A stretch of DNA of 64,000 nucleotides from Streptomyces globisporus. GTDB taxonomy: Bacteria; Actinomycetota; Actinomycetes; Streptomycetales; Streptomycetaceae. This document shows, one piece after another, positions 1-8,179 of this stretch. The position numbers and the translations under genes were made by a program. The stretch covers positions 930,001 through 994,000 of the forward strand of contig BMTG01000001.1 of assembly GCA_014649555.1 (NCBI GenBank). The letters run 5' to 3'. The first letter of the stretch is position 1. Every line of letters begins with the position of its first letter. Below the pieces are notes generated by a model. It was given only the letters and a program-made list of their open reading frames with translations, was not told the DNA's origin and did no database searches.

Positions 1-468
1 GAACAGCGGGGCGCCCGCGAGCACCAGCGGCAGCCACGCCACCAGGTAGGGCAGGTCGTTGCCGTAGTAGTACGGGGTGGCCTGCCAGCTCACGGTCAGC
101 CAGAGGCTCAGCGAGATCAGCGCACCGCCGAGCGCCGCGAGCCGGGCCCAGAGGCCGACGAGGGTGCCGAGGCCGACGAGGAGTTCGCCGATCGCGATGG
201 CGTAACCGAAGCCCTCGGGGCTCTTCAGGGCCAGGTCGACGAGGGCGGGGATCGCGGAGGAGTCGCGCACTCCGCGCATCATCTCGCCGATGGACCCGTT
301 GCCGCTCGCGGACAGGAACGCGCTGTCGGTGAGCTTGTCGAGGCCCGCGTAGACGAAGGTGACGCCGAGGAAGATCCGCAGCGGCAGCAGGGCGTGGACA
401 CCTGCCTGCTCCTTCAGTGTCCTGCGCTCGCCCAGTCCGTACGAACCCCGCTCGCCGTAACCGTTCAT
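1..468 (-). CDS. DoxX family membrane protein (partial, runs off the left edge)
   Basis: The frame opens at an ATG at 468 and stays open to base 1, so the C-terminus lies outside the window. About 156 residues are visible. After a short polar N-terminus come the hydrophobic stretch LLPLRIFLGVTFVYAGLDKL and later membrane segments around IAIGELLVGLGTLVGLWARL and LISLSLWLTVSW. A first helix ending in a lysine, followed by GELLVGLGTLVGLWAR, is typical of DoxX/TQO-small-subunit-like four-helix proteins. Biochemical roles in this family are poorly settled; redox or quinone-linked functions have been proposed for some members. It lies on the same strand as the next gene with a gap of about 100 bases. 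The family call is confident, the function is not. Confidence 0.8.
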   Translation of the reverse strand, partial: MNGYGERGSYGLGERRTLKEQAGVHALLPLRIFLGVTFVYAGLDKLTDSAFLSASGNGSIGEMMRGVRDSSAIPALVDLALKSPEGFGYAIAIGELLVGLGTLVGLWARLAALGGALISLSLWLTVSWQATPYYYGNDLPYLVAWLPLVLAGAPLF

Positions 469-575
469 GACCGCTGCCCCACTTCCCGATGTCCCGTCAC
501 TTCGACCATACGTACGCCTTCGGCGCGCCGCTCACCAGGGTTGCGGAGCAGATCGGTGAAAGCGGGCGGCGGCGG

Positions 576-1844
576 TCAGTCGGTGACGTCGATCGGGACC
601 CGGTCGGTCTCCACCCCGGCGGCGGTGACGACCTGGACGTCCACGGTCCCCGGCTCGACCTCGACCGGGACGGGCACGGTGAGGACGGTGTCGGTGGGGT
701 TGGCGAAGCCCCCGGCGACCGGGACCAGCGGGACGTGGACGTGAACGGTCCCTATCCGCACGACGAGCCGGGCCAGCCGGTCGGGGGTGCCCGCGCCGGG
801 CGGGACGAAGCCCGCGCCCCGGATCTCGATGTCGTCGCCGGTCCGGATCGGGGCGTCCAGGTCTCCGGCCTCCCGGGCCCGGACGACGGACAGCACGACG
901 GGCCTGCCGCCCTCCGCGTACTTCCCGGCGAAGTAGGTCGCCGCCGAGACGGCCACCAGCAGCGCGAGCCCCCACGGCAGATCGGGCAGCTGCTCGGGGC
1001 GGCGGGCGAGGCGGACCGCGGCGAACAGCACGGCGACGGCGCTGACCAGGACGTACTGCACATCGGTGAACGACCCGCGTCCGGAGTCGTCGGTGAGCAG
1101 GTCGGCGGCGCGCGGCCGGTCCGCGCGCAGCTTTTGGAGCCGCCGGCCCAGCACCCGTACGGTCACGACGCGGCGCACGACGACGGCGACCGCGGACACC
1201 AGCGCCAGCACGGCCACGACCCCGGCGGAGCGCACGAGATCGAGCCCCTCGATCAGGGCGTCCCGCTCGTCCGGGTCGGAGGCACCGGCCAGTTGCAGCG
1301 CGAGGACGAGGACGGCGAAGACGGCGAGCAGCACCCAGGAGGCGGCGACCGTCCGGGAGGTGGAGAGCCGGTTGTCCTCACCGATCAGCGGGGCGAGGAG
1401 GCCGCCGCGGGCACGGTGGAAGCGAGCAGCGGCGGTGAGCAGCCCCGCGGTGACGAGGGCGGCGAGCAGGGCGGCGGTCCGGGCGGTGGACCAGCCGGCC
1501 CCGATCGCGGTGACGCAGACCCCGACGAGGAGCGCCCCGGCCGCGCCCCAGACGGTGAACAGGGTGGACCGCCAGACCTGGTGCGGCCAGGCGTCCCCGG
1601 CCTCCCGGGCGCGTTCGGCGACGGCGCGGGCGGACCCGGTCAGCTCGTCGGAGACCCACTGCCGGGAGGCGGAGGGAGACTGGGCGACCCCGGCGGGCAG
1701 CCCGTTGCCCGCGGCGAGTTCGTCGCGCTTGGCGAGGAACGCGGCGACCGCGTTCCGGTGTCCGCGCCGCGCTCCGTGCGGGCAGTCGCCGCAGGTACAG
1801 CCGCCGCTGTGCGTGCCGCTCGTCCTGGTTTCGTCCAACGCCAC
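576..1844 (-). CDS. Polytopic membrane protein with C-terminal Ig-like domain, unknown function
   Basis: A 422-residue protein I cannot assign to a named family. The N-terminus carries a cysteine motif, HSGGCTCGDCPHG (about residues 12-24), which could bind a metal. It is followed by a charged region and about six hydrophobic segments in two groups (roughly 95-145 and 180-310), for example WVLLAVFAVLVLALQL and YVLVSAVAVLFAAVRL. The last 100 residues are beta-rich and look like an IPT/TIG or Ig-type fold, with GDDIEIRGAGFVPPG at its start. No catalytic motif is visible. It is probably transcribed alone; the next upstream gene on the same strand begins about 110 bases away. The reading frame is secure from codon bias and the membrane pattern. 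Confidence 0.75.
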   Translation of the reverse strand: MALDETRTSGTHSGGCTCGDCPHGARRGHRNAVAAFLAKRDELAAGNGLPAGVAQSPSASRQWVSDELTGSARAVAERAREAGDAWPHQVWRSTLFTVWGAAGALLVGVCVTAIGAGWSTARTAALLAALVTAGLLTAAARFHRARGGLLAPLIGEDNRLSTSRTVAASWVLLAVFAVLVLALQLAGASDPDERDALIEGLDLVRSAGVVAVLALVSAVAVVVRRVVTVRVLGRRLQKLRADRPRAADLLTDDSGRGSFTDVQYVLVSAVAVLFAAVRLARRPEQLPDLPWGLALLVAVSAATYFAGKYAEGGRPVVLSVVRAREAGDLDAPIRTGDDIEIRGAGFVPPGAGTPDRLARLVVRIGTVHVHVPLVPVAGGFANPTDTVLTVPVPVEVEPGTVDVQVVTAAGVETDRVPIDVTD

Positions 1845-1957
1845 GGAGGATTACGCCCTTTCCCGCCCCGGTACAGCCAACTCACTTGCGATATCAGCGA
1901 ATTGTGCCGTACCGGGCGGCCGGTCCCCGCATCGGGGCGGGCCGGGGGCGGGTGTCG

Positions 1958-2746
1958 TCAGAACGTTCGACTGATCCGCTGCCACAGGGGCTGGTAGTTG
2001 ATCCAGGCCACCAGGTCGCTGCCGAGGTGGTCGCGGGTGGTGAGGGCGTCCCGGTGCGAGATGAGCACGGGCTTCCCGGCGGCCCGCGCCAGCAGTTGCA
2101 CCTGGCAGGCGCGCTCGAGGGTCAGGAACCACCAGGCGGCCGCGTCCACGGAGTCCCCGACGGTCAGCAGCCCGTGGTTGCGGAGGATCACCGCCTTGTG
2201 CGGCCCGAGCGCGGCGGCGATCCGCCGGCCCTCGTCCTCGTCGACAACCACCCCGGAGTAGTGGTCGTAGAGCGCATGGTCCTCGTAGAAGGCGCAGGAC
2301 TCCTGGGTGATCGGCTCGATCGGCTCCCCGAGCGCGGCGAGCGCCCGGCCGTGCGTGGAGTGGGTGTGCGCGACGGCCACCGTGTCCGGGCGGGCCCGGT
2401 GCACCGCCGCGTGCACGGCGAACGCAGCCTGGTTGACGTGGAAGCGGCCCTGGACGACCTGGCCGTCGCCGTTGACGAGGATCAGGTCGCCGGGGGCGAT
2501 GTCGGCGAAGGGCGCGCCGAACGGGTTGACCCAGAAGCAGTCCGCCAGTTCGGGGTCGCGCACGGTGATGTGCCCGGAGACCCCGTCCTCGTACCCGAGC
2601 TGCCCGAACAGCCGCAGCGCGCCCGCCAGCCGTTCTCTGCGGTACGTGCGTTCCTCGGCCGGTGAGGCGTGCACGGGCGGCATCGCGAACTGGAGCTGCT
2701 CGACGGGGATCGGGGCGGGGTCGGACACGGCGATCTGCTCGGACAC
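1958..2746 (-). CDS. Class II aldolase/adducin family protein
   Basis: A 262-residue protein with the class II aldolase (AraD/FucA) fold. The motif VAHTHSTHGRALAAL supplies the zinc-binding histidine pair, and RNHGLLTVG holds a further conserved histidine. DGVSGHITVRDPE near residue 55 is the usual substrate-pocket loop. Family members cleave or epimerise sugar phosphates such as L-fuculose-1-phosphate, but this longer subfamily, with PIPVEQLQFAMPP at the N-terminus, is mostly uncharacterised in actinobacteria. It is cytoplasmic, with no signal peptide. No sugar kinase or isomerase gene lies beside it, so a pathway cannot be inferred. The end overlaps nothing, and the ATG start fits the family length. 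Confidence 0.88.
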   Translation of the reverse strand: MSEQIAVSDPAPIPVEQLQFAMPPVHASPAEERTYRRERLAGALRLFGQLGYEDGVSGHITVRDPELADCFWVNPFGAPFADIAPGDLILVNGDGQVVQGRFHVNQAAFAVHAAVHRARPDTVAVAHTHSTHGRALAALGEPIEPITQESCAFYEDHALYDHYSGVVVDEDEGRRIAAALGPHKAVILRNHGLLTVGDSVDAAAWWFLTLERACQVQLLARAAGKPVLISHRDALTTRDHLGSDLVAWINYQPLWQRISRTF

Positions 2747-2826
2747 GGCGGCTCCTCACGTTCCCAGAGGCGTACAGGACCGGAAGTTACCGCCGGGTGG
2801 GGTCGGTGAGAAGGGGTGGGCCCGGG

Positions 2827-3615
2827 TCAGGTGCTGAGCACCAGATAGGCGAGGGTGAAGGAGGAGCGGTAGCCGCCGTAGTAGCCGGTACGGCGGGCGT
2901 CGACCTCGGCCGTCACCTCGGCGTGCAGCGGATGGTCCGGGTTCGCCAGAGCCCAGCGCTGGCCGCGTCCGATCGGGCCCTCGGACTCGAAGAGGTCCCA
3001 TTCGCGCTCGTCGGCGCAGGTGACCTGGAGGGCGCGCAGCCCGACGGACTCCGCAAGCCGGATCAGCTCCAGCAGCGAGCCGAAGTCCCCGGGCTCGGCA
3101 CCGACACCCTCCAGCGCGGCGGGCGTGGGCTCCCTCAGCCAGATCCCCTCGCCGAACAGCACCCGTCCGCCGGGGCGTACGGCGGCGGCGAGGGCGGTGA
3201 GGGCGTTTCGCGTCGACTCCCGGGCGGTGGCGCCGGGCCAGGCGTGCGAGGAGCCGATGGAGACGGCGAGGTCGTAGCCGCCCCCGGTCCACTCGGCGGC
3301 GGGCGTCGGGTGGAACCGCACCCGGTCCGCGAGCCCCCGCTCCCCGGCGAGCTTCCGCCCGCGCGCCACGGCGTCCGAGTCGGTCTCGACGCCGTCCCCG
3401 GTGGCCCCGGGCGCGGCCTCCACGAGCCGCATCAGCAGTTCCCCCCAGCCGGAGCCGAGGTCGGCGATCCGCGCTCCGGGGGCGGGGTCGCAGGCGGCGA
3501 TCAGCCGGGCCGCGTGTTCCTCGGAGAGCGGGGTGTTCCAGATGAGGCGGTCGTTCCCGGGGGCGGCGACGATGGCGCGGACTTCTGCGGCGGACATGGG
3601 GCGGGAGCCTGCCAC
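2827..3615 (-). CDS. SAM-dependent class I methyltransferase
   Basis: A 262-residue protein. ARIADLGSGWGELLMRLVE (about residues 48-66) is the glycine-rich SAM-binding motif I, GDGVETDSDAVARGRKLA holds the acidic residue that binds the ribose of SAM, and GYDLAVSIGSSHAWPG is the motif IV region. The fold is the ordinary Rossmann-type methyltransferase; the substrate is unknown. An internal ATG at the seventh codon is an alternative start. The gene follows guaA on the same strand, but a strong hairpin separates them (3657-3694), so it is probably expressed separately. Confidence 0.85.
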   Translation of the reverse strand: MAGSRPMSAAEVRAIVAAPGNDRLIWNTPLSEEHAARLIAACDPAPGARIADLGSGWGELLMRLVEAAPGATGDGVETDSDAVARGRKLAGERGLADRVRFHPTPAAEWTGGGYDLAVSIGSSHAWPGATARESTRNALTALAAAVRPGGRVLFGEGIWLREPTPAALEGVGAEPGDFGSLLELIRLAESVGLRALQVTCADEREWDLFESEGPIGRGQRWALANPDHPLHAEVTAEVDARRTGYYGGYRSSFTLAYLVLST

Positions 3616-3656
3616 GGCAGGTGGGGCGGTGCCAGTGGATTACGGCCCCGGACGCG

Positions 3657-3694
3657 CCGATGCCGCCGCCCGGAGGATCGGGCGACGGCATCGG
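3657..3694 (-). terminator. Hairpin terminator downstream of guaA
   Basis: A stem of about 16 base pairs with one internal mismatch (GATGCCG/CGGCATC outer part, CGCCCG/CGGGCG inner part) encloses a six-base loop, about 37 bases past the guaA stop codon. There is no U-run, as is common for GC-rich actinobacterial terminators. Confidence 0.6.
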
Positions 3695-3730
3695 TGTCGG
3701 GCCTGAGGGCTCAGCCGAGCCCGGGCGGGG

Positions 3731-5317
3731 TCACTCCCACTCGATGGTCCCCGGCGGCTTGCTCGTCACGTCGAGGACGACGCGGTTGACGTCGGCGACC
3801 TCGTTGGTGATGCGGGTGGAGATCTTCGCCAGCGTGTCGTACGGCAGGCGCGACCAGTCGGCCGTCATGGCGTCCTCGGAGGAGACCGGGCGCAGCACGA
3901 TCGGGTGGCCGTAGGTGCGGCCGTCGCCCTGGACGCCGACCGAGCGGACGTCGGCGAGGAGGACCACCGGGCACTGCCAGATGTCGCGGTCCAGGCCGGC
4001 CGCCGTCAGCTCCTCGCGGGCGATGGCGTCGGCGTCGCGGAGCAGGTCGAGGCGGTCCTTGGTGACCTCGCCGACGATGCGGATGCCGAGGCCGGGGCCG
4101 GGGAACGGCTGGCGCTGGACGATCTCCTCGGGGAGGCCCAGCTCCTGGCCGACCATGCGGACCTCGTCCTTGAACAGCTGGCGCAGCGGCTCGACGAGCT
4201 GGAACTCGATGTCGTCGGGGAGACCGCCGACGTTGTGGTGGGACTTGATGTTGGCGGTGCCGGTGCCGCCGCCGGACTCCACCACGTCCGGGTAGAGCGT
4301 GCCCTGGACGAGGAAGGCGACCTCGGGTCCCTCCTCCTGGAGGATCTCCAGCTGGGCCTGCTCGAAGACGCGGATGAACTCGCGGCCGATGATCTTCCGC
4401 TTCTCCTCGGGGTCGGAGACCCCGGCGAGGGCGTCGAGGAAGCGCTTCTCCGCGTCGACGACCTTCAGCTTCGCGCCGGTCGCGGCGACGAAGTCCTTCT
4501 CGACCTGCTCGGTCTCGCCCTTGCGCATCAGGCCGTGGTCGACGTAGACGCAGGTGAGCTGGGAGCCGATGGCCTTCTGGACGAGCGCGGCCGCGACGGC
4601 GGAGTCGACACCGCCGGAGAGACCGCAGATGGCGCGCTTGTCGCCGACCTGCTCGCGGATGAGGGCGACCTGCTCCTCGACCACGTTGGTGGTGGTCCAG
4701 TTCGGCTCGATGCCCGCGCCGCGGTAGAGGAAGTGCTCCAGGACCTGCTGGCCGTGGGTGGAGTGCATGACCTCGGGGTGGTACTGGACGCCGTAGAGCT
4801 TCTTCTCGTCGTTCTCGAAGGCGGCGACCGGGACCACGTCGGTGGAGGCGGTGACCGTGAAGCCCTCGGGGGCTGCCGAGCAGGCGTCGCCGTGCGACAT
4901 CCACACCGGCTGCTCGGTGGGCGTGCCCTCGAAGAGCGTCGAGCCCGCCTTGGTGACGTGCAGCGGGGTACGGCCGTACTCACGGGCCCCGTTGTCGTCG
5001 ACCGTGCCGCCGAGCGTCGTCGCCATCAGCTGGAAGCCGTAGCACATGCCGAAGACCGGCACCCCTGCCTCGAACAGCGAGCGGTCCAGGGACGGCGCGC
5101 CCTCGGCGTACACCGACGAAGGACCGCCGGAGAGGATGATCGCGCGGGGGTTCTTGGCCAGCATCTCCGCCACCGGCATGGTGGACGGGACGATCTCGCT
5201 GTAGACCCGGGCCTCACGGACGCGGCGGGCGATGAGCTGGGCGTACTGCGCGCCGAAGTCGACGACGAGGACCACGTCGGCCGTGGCGTCGGGGGCGGCG
5301 GGGGGTGCTGCTGGCAC
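3731..5317 (-). CDS. guaA: GMP synthase (glutamine-hydrolysing)
   Basis: A 528-residue enzyme that converts XMP to GMP using ATP and the amide of glutamine. The N-terminal class I amidotransferase domain (about 15-210) has the nucleophile cysteine in [12 protein letters not shown] and the histidine/glutamate in [10 protein letters not shown]. The ATP-pyrophosphatase domain has the PP-loop [13 protein letters not shown]. The C-terminal dimerisation domain ends in the canonical PPGTIEWE. Length and ending match GuaA from other bacteria. Together with guaB and guaB3 further along, it makes this window a guanine-nucleotide hub. It is read away from the aromatic leader region at 5445-5667, so its promoter lies in the shared 5.3-5.45 kb gap. 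Confidence 0.98.
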   Translation of the reverse strand: MPAAPPAAPDATADVVLVVDFGAQYAQLIARRVREARVYSEIVPSTMPVAEMLAKNPRAIILSGGPSSVYAEGAPSLDRSLFEAGVPVFGMCYGFQLMATTLGGTVDDNGAREYGRTPLHVTKAGSTLFEGTPTEQPVWMSHGDACSAAPEGFTVTASTDVVPVAAFENDEKKLYGVQYHPEVMHSTHGQQVLEHFLYRGAGIEPNWTTTNVVEEQVALIREQVGDKRAICGLSGGVDSAVAAALVQKAIGSQLTCVYVDHGLMRKGETEQVEKDFVAATGAKLKVVDAEKRFLDALAGVSDPEEKRKIIGREFIRVFEQAQLEILQEEGPEVAFLVQGTLYPDVVESGGGTGTANIKSHHNVGGLPDDIEFQLVEPLRQLFKDEVRMVGQELGLPEEIVQRQPFPGPGLGIRIVGEVTKDRLDLLRDADAIAREELTAAGLDRDIWQCPVVLLADVRSVGVQGDGRTYGHPIVLRPVSSEDAMTADWSRLPYDTLAKISTRITNEVADVNRVVLDVTSKPPGTIEWE

Positions 5318-5444
5318 GGGGCGGCCTTCCGGCGGTGGTGAAGGGGGTCGGTTCTTCCGATTCTACCGGCCGTGCGCGGACCCTCCGCCGGGCCGGTGGC
5401 GGGGGTGCTCCCGCCCTGTCGTGTCTCACGATCCGGGCCTCGTT

Positions 5445-5474
5445 TTGTCGGGGCGACGGAAACAGGGCCATACT
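5445..5474 (+). promoter_or_regulatory. Promoter for the leader peptide / chorismate mutase transcript
   Basis: TTGTCG at 5445-5450 and CATACT at 5469-5474 are separated by 18 bases, a reasonable match to a housekeeping sigma-70 type promoter. The expected transcription start falls at about 5480-5482, on or next to the ATG at 5482, so the leader peptide would be translated from a leaderless mRNA. This is inferred from sequence only. Confidence 0.55.
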
Positions 5475-5481
5475 GTCCGCC

Positions 5482-5553
5482 ATGCGTCAGCACACGACCT
5501 TCCTCTTTACCTATGGCATCCGGCCCGCCGGCTGCCATGGTCGTGCTGCTTGA
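5482..5553 (+). CDS. Putative Phe/Tyr leader peptide (23 aa)
   Basis: A 23-codon frame beginning MRQHTTFLFTYGIRP lies 114 bases upstream of the chorismate mutase gene. Its sixth to eleventh codons are ACC TTC CTC TTT ACC TAT, with two Phe and one Tyr. The TTT and TAT codons are rare in this GC-rich genome, which suits a regulatory read-out. A 26-base hairpin (5513-5538) begins inside the TAT codon, and a strong terminator-like stem follows at 5578-5603. This is the layout of a ribosome-mediated attenuator sensing Phe or Tyr charging. There is no Shine-Dalgarno sequence; the predicted transcript starts at the ATG. The peptide itself probably has no function after synthesis. Confidence 0.6.
   Translation: MRQHTTFLFTYGIRPAGCHGRAA
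5513..5538 (+). promoter_or_regulatory. Pause-type hairpin within the leader peptide
   Basis: ATGGCA (5513-5518) pairs with TGCCAT (5533-5538) and CCGGC (5520-5524) with GCCGG (5527-5531), leaving a single mismatch and a two-base loop. The 5' arm would be covered by a ribosome stalled on the TTT or TAT codon. An antiterminator pairing is not obvious: the best candidate is GGCCCG (5522-5527) with CGGGCC (5583-5588), which would need the left part of this hairpin open. Confidence 0.45.
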
Positions 5554-5577
5554 GCTACTGACAAGCAACGTTCCAGG

Positions 5578-5603
5578 CGCCCCGGGCCAGCAGGCCCGGG
5601 GCG
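5578..5603 (+). terminator. Attenuator terminator stem upstream of chorismate mutase
   Basis: A perfect 11-base-pair GC stem (CGCCCCGGGCC with GGCCCGGGGCG) around the tetraloop AGCA ends 64 bases before the chorismate mutase ATG and is followed by TTCTG. Its place between a short aromatic-residue leader frame and the structural gene suggests conditional termination. Confidence 0.6.
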
Positions 5604-5667
5604 TTCTGCGTATCCGGGCCCGTTCGCCCCGGGGGCGTCACCGACCGACCCACCGGGAGTCACCACC

Positions 5668-5970
5668 ATGAGCAGCAGCACCACCGCCACGGACACCACC
5701 ACCGCCACCGGCGCCCACACCGACGAGGCCGCCGCCCTGATCGGCGGGGCCCGGGAGCGTATCGACGCCCTGGACGACCGGATCATCGGTCTCGTCCAGG
5801 AACGGATGGCCGTCTCGGCGGTGATCCAGGAGGCCCGGATCACCTCGGGCGGCCGCCGGGTCAACCTCTCCCGTGAGACGGCCGTGCTCGGCCACTACAG
5901 GGACGCGCTGGGCAAGCCGGGCACCGCGCTGGCGATGACGCTCCTGGAGCTGTGCCGCGGGCGGGTCTGA
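5668..5970 (+). CDS. Chorismate mutase (AroQ class)
   Basis: A 100-residue all-helical chorismate mutase that converts chorismate to prephenate, the branch point to phenylalanine and tyrosine. The motif ARERIDALDDRIIGLVQERM (about 30-49) is the typical first helix with its active-site arginine. RRVNLSRETAVLGHY supplies the second catalytic region, and LLELCRGRV closes the domain. A Thr/Ala-rich N-terminal tail of about 20 residues precedes the domain; no signal peptide is visible, so it is the cytoplasmic monofunctional type. GGGAG lies seven bases before the ATG. It is the only gene behind the candidate aromatic attenuator and is followed by a strong terminator. Confidence 0.92.
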   Translation: MSSSTTATDTTTATGAHTDEAAALIGGARERIDALDDRIIGLVQERMAVSAVIQEARITSGGRRVNLSRETAVLGHYRDALGKPGTALAMTLLELCRGRV

Positions 5971-6236
5971 GGCCTGGTGGGCGGCGCGCGGACGGAACGG
6001 TTCTCCGCCCGCGCCGCACCGGCCGTATCTGCGTTCGGGGCCCGTCTCACCCGTACGGCGCGTGACCAGGAGCGCGGTGCCTTCGTTGGTCCTGATGTCC
6101 GTGCCAACCAGGGGCGGCATCGGTAGGAAACCACGCGTGGCTCCGCCGGGGAGTGTGACGTACTGCAGGTGCGTCGTGGGACCACGACCCGGCGTATGTG
6201 ACCGGTCCGCAGGGGACAGCAGCCCGGTCACCCCAT

Positions 6237-6273
6237 ATGCGGCCGATCCCGGGGACGCCCGGGTCGGCCGCAT
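6237..6273. terminator. Bidirectional terminator between chorismate mutase and the surface protein
   Basis: ATGCGGCCGA (6237-6246) pairs perfectly with TCGGCCGCAT (6264-6273), and CCCGGG pairs with CCCGGG inside it, giving about 16 base pairs with one bulged base. It lies in the 362-base gap between two converging genes; apart from this stem I see nothing convincing in 5971-6332. Confidence 0.7.
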
Positions 6274-6332
6274 CGGATACGCATCCGGGCGGAGGCCCGC
6301 TCCCTCCTCCGCCGCTTTTCGCTCCCTGCTTC

Positions 6333-8078
6333 TCAGGTGTGGCGCGCGGCCCGTCGCCGTGCCGCCGTGAACAGCACCAGGCCCGCCGCCAGCGCCGCGG
6401 CCGCCGTGCCCGAGGCGATCAGCGCGACCGACCCCGTCGAGGCGAGTCCGCCGCCGGAGCCCCCGGCCGTGCCCGACGAGGAGCCGCCGGAGGTGCTGGA
6501 GCCGGAGGTGCCGGACGGGCTCTCCTCCGGGTCCGGGGCCGAGGTCGGCGGGGTGGACGGCTCGCCGGAGCCGCCGTCGCCGCCCTCCGTCGCACCGCCG
6601 GAGTCGGAGCCGTCGCCGCCGCCCTCACCGTTCAGGATCAGGTAGGCCGTGTTGTTGGCGGGCTTCGGGTCGAACGGGAGCTTCGGGTTCTTCAGGAAGG
6701 TGTTGCGTACGGTCACCGCGCCGCTCGCGCCGACCATGGCCTTGTCGACCCGCAGCTCGAAGCGCAGGTCGAGGCCGCCCCCGTCCCGCACGGTCATCGA
6801 GGTGTTGCAGAAGTAGCGCGGCGCGGGGGTGTTCTGGTTCTCGCGGTACTGGCCGTCGGCCGTCACCGCGCGGCAGCTCTCCGGCTTCGTCGCGACCGAG
6901 GCGCCCTGGGGGACGGTGAAGTCGACGGTGGCGACGTCCTCGCCGGAGCGGATGTGGCCGATCCACGCCGGGCCCTCGTTGCGGAAGCCGAGGTCGGCCG
7001 TGACGAAGGAGCCCTCGGACCCGGCCACCTGGTCGCCGTACGCCACGAAGTCGGCCGTGTTCTCCGTACGGAAGTCGGCCTCCTGCTGGTTGTCGTACGG
7101 GTCGAGGTCGGTGCTCCTCGCCGCGGCGCCCTTCTTCACCGGGACCGCCTTCAGCACGCCGCCGGTGCCCCGCTCGAAGGGGGCGCCAGCGCGCTGGGCG
7201 GTGCGCTGGGCGGCGCTGTTCTCGTGGATGCCGTAGAGGAAGGTGTCGTAGTGGGCGCGCTCGGTGGCCTCCAGCGTCAGCGGAGTCGCCAGCGTGTACG
7301 TCGCGCCCGCCTCGAAGGCTCCTTCGACGGAGCAGAGCGCCGTGGTCCAGCCGAAGTCGGGCAGGTCCGGGTCGTCCACGGTGTACTCGCAGTTGGAGTA
7401 GCGCTGCGGGATGTCCAGGCCGCGTGAGTACCGCAGGGTGAGCAGGACGCCGTCGGCGTCCCTGGAGCCTCGGTTGGCGAAAGTGATCGGGGCCTGCTGC
7501 TTGTCCCCCGGGGTCAGCTCCGTCTTGAACGGCAGCCGCTCCATCACGAGGTCGGGGCCGCCGACCGTGAGCCGGGTGGTGAACGGCGTGAAGGTGGCGC
7601 CGTCCGCCTGGCCGGTCACCTTGATCGTGCCGGTGGCGCCGTTCTCACTGCCCTTGGCGGCGGTGACGACGAAGTCGGCGGCCGACTGGGAGCCGGGCCA
7701 GATGCCCCAGTCCTCGCAGACGGCCTTGGTGCCGGTGATCCTGCAGTCCGGGCTCGCCTCGCCGTCGATCTTCACGTCGGCGACGCCCGCGACGCCGCTG
7801 AGGTCGAAGGTGAGGGTGAAGTCGCCGTCGAAGCCGCCGTTCTCCTCGTCCTCGGACGGGTTGTACAGCGTGATCCCGACCTTGGAGGACTTCGGCTTGC
7901 CGCTCTCCGGATACGGGTGCAGGGCCGTCTCGGCCGGGCCGCCGAACGCGAACACCGGCGTGTCCGCGGCCTGTGCCGGGGCGGCCGCCCCGGCGAGCGA
8001 GGCCGCGGCCAGCAGGCCTGCGGCGGCGAACGAACCGGCTGCGCGGTGCAGCACGGTTCTCGGGGTGGAACGTGTCAT
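6333..8078 (-). CDS. Secreted surface protein with C-terminal LAxTG sortase signal
   Basis: A 581-residue exported protein. The ATG at 8078 opens a clear signal peptide (Arg-rich start, then AAGLLAAASLAGAAAPAQA, with cleavage after AQA). The mature part (about 40-500) is a set of beta-rich, probably Ig-like or DUF11-like repeats without enzyme motifs. Next comes a Gly/Ser/Glu-rich linker, then LASTG, a hydrophobic helix and the tail RRRAARHT. LAxTG is the motif used by class E sortases of Streptomyces, so the protein is probably anchored to peptidoglycan and exposed on the cell surface. The frame remains open far upstream in antisense to the next gene, but that part is not coding. The ligand or role is unknown. 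Confidence 0.85.
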   Translation of the reverse strand: MTRSTPRTVLHRAAGSFAAAGLLAAASLAGAAAPAQAADTPVFAFGGPAETALHPYPESGKPKSSKVGITLYNPSEDEENGGFDGDFTLTFDLSGVAGVADVKIDGEASPDCRITGTKAVCEDWGIWPGSQSAADFVVTAAKGSENGATGTIKVTGQADGATFTPFTTRLTVGGPDLVMERLPFKTELTPGDKQQAPITFANRGSRDADGVLLTLRYSRGLDIPQRYSNCEYTVDDPDLPDFGWTTALCSVEGAFEAGATYTLATPLTLEATERAHYDTFLYGIHENSAAQRTAQRAGAPFERGTGGVLKAVPVKKGAAARSTDLDPYDNQQEADFRTENTADFVAYGDQVAGSEGSFVTADLGFRNEGPAWIGHIRSGEDVATVDFTVPQGASVATKPESCRAVTADGQYRENQNTPAPRYFCNTSMTVRDGGGLDLRFELRVDKAMVGASGAVTVRNTFLKNPKLPFDPKPANNTAYLILNGEGGGDGSDSGGATEGGDGGSGEPSTPPTSAPDPEESPSGTSGSSTSGGSSSGTAGGSGGGLASTGSVALIASGTAAAALAAGLVLFTAARRRAARHT

Positions 8079-8179
8079 CGGGGACCTCAGGGACTCGGCG
8101 GGAGCTGTGGGGCTGCTGTGACGGATGTCGCGGTACGGGTTGGACCGCACAGCTTCCCGAACAGTTGCCCTCCCCAAGA

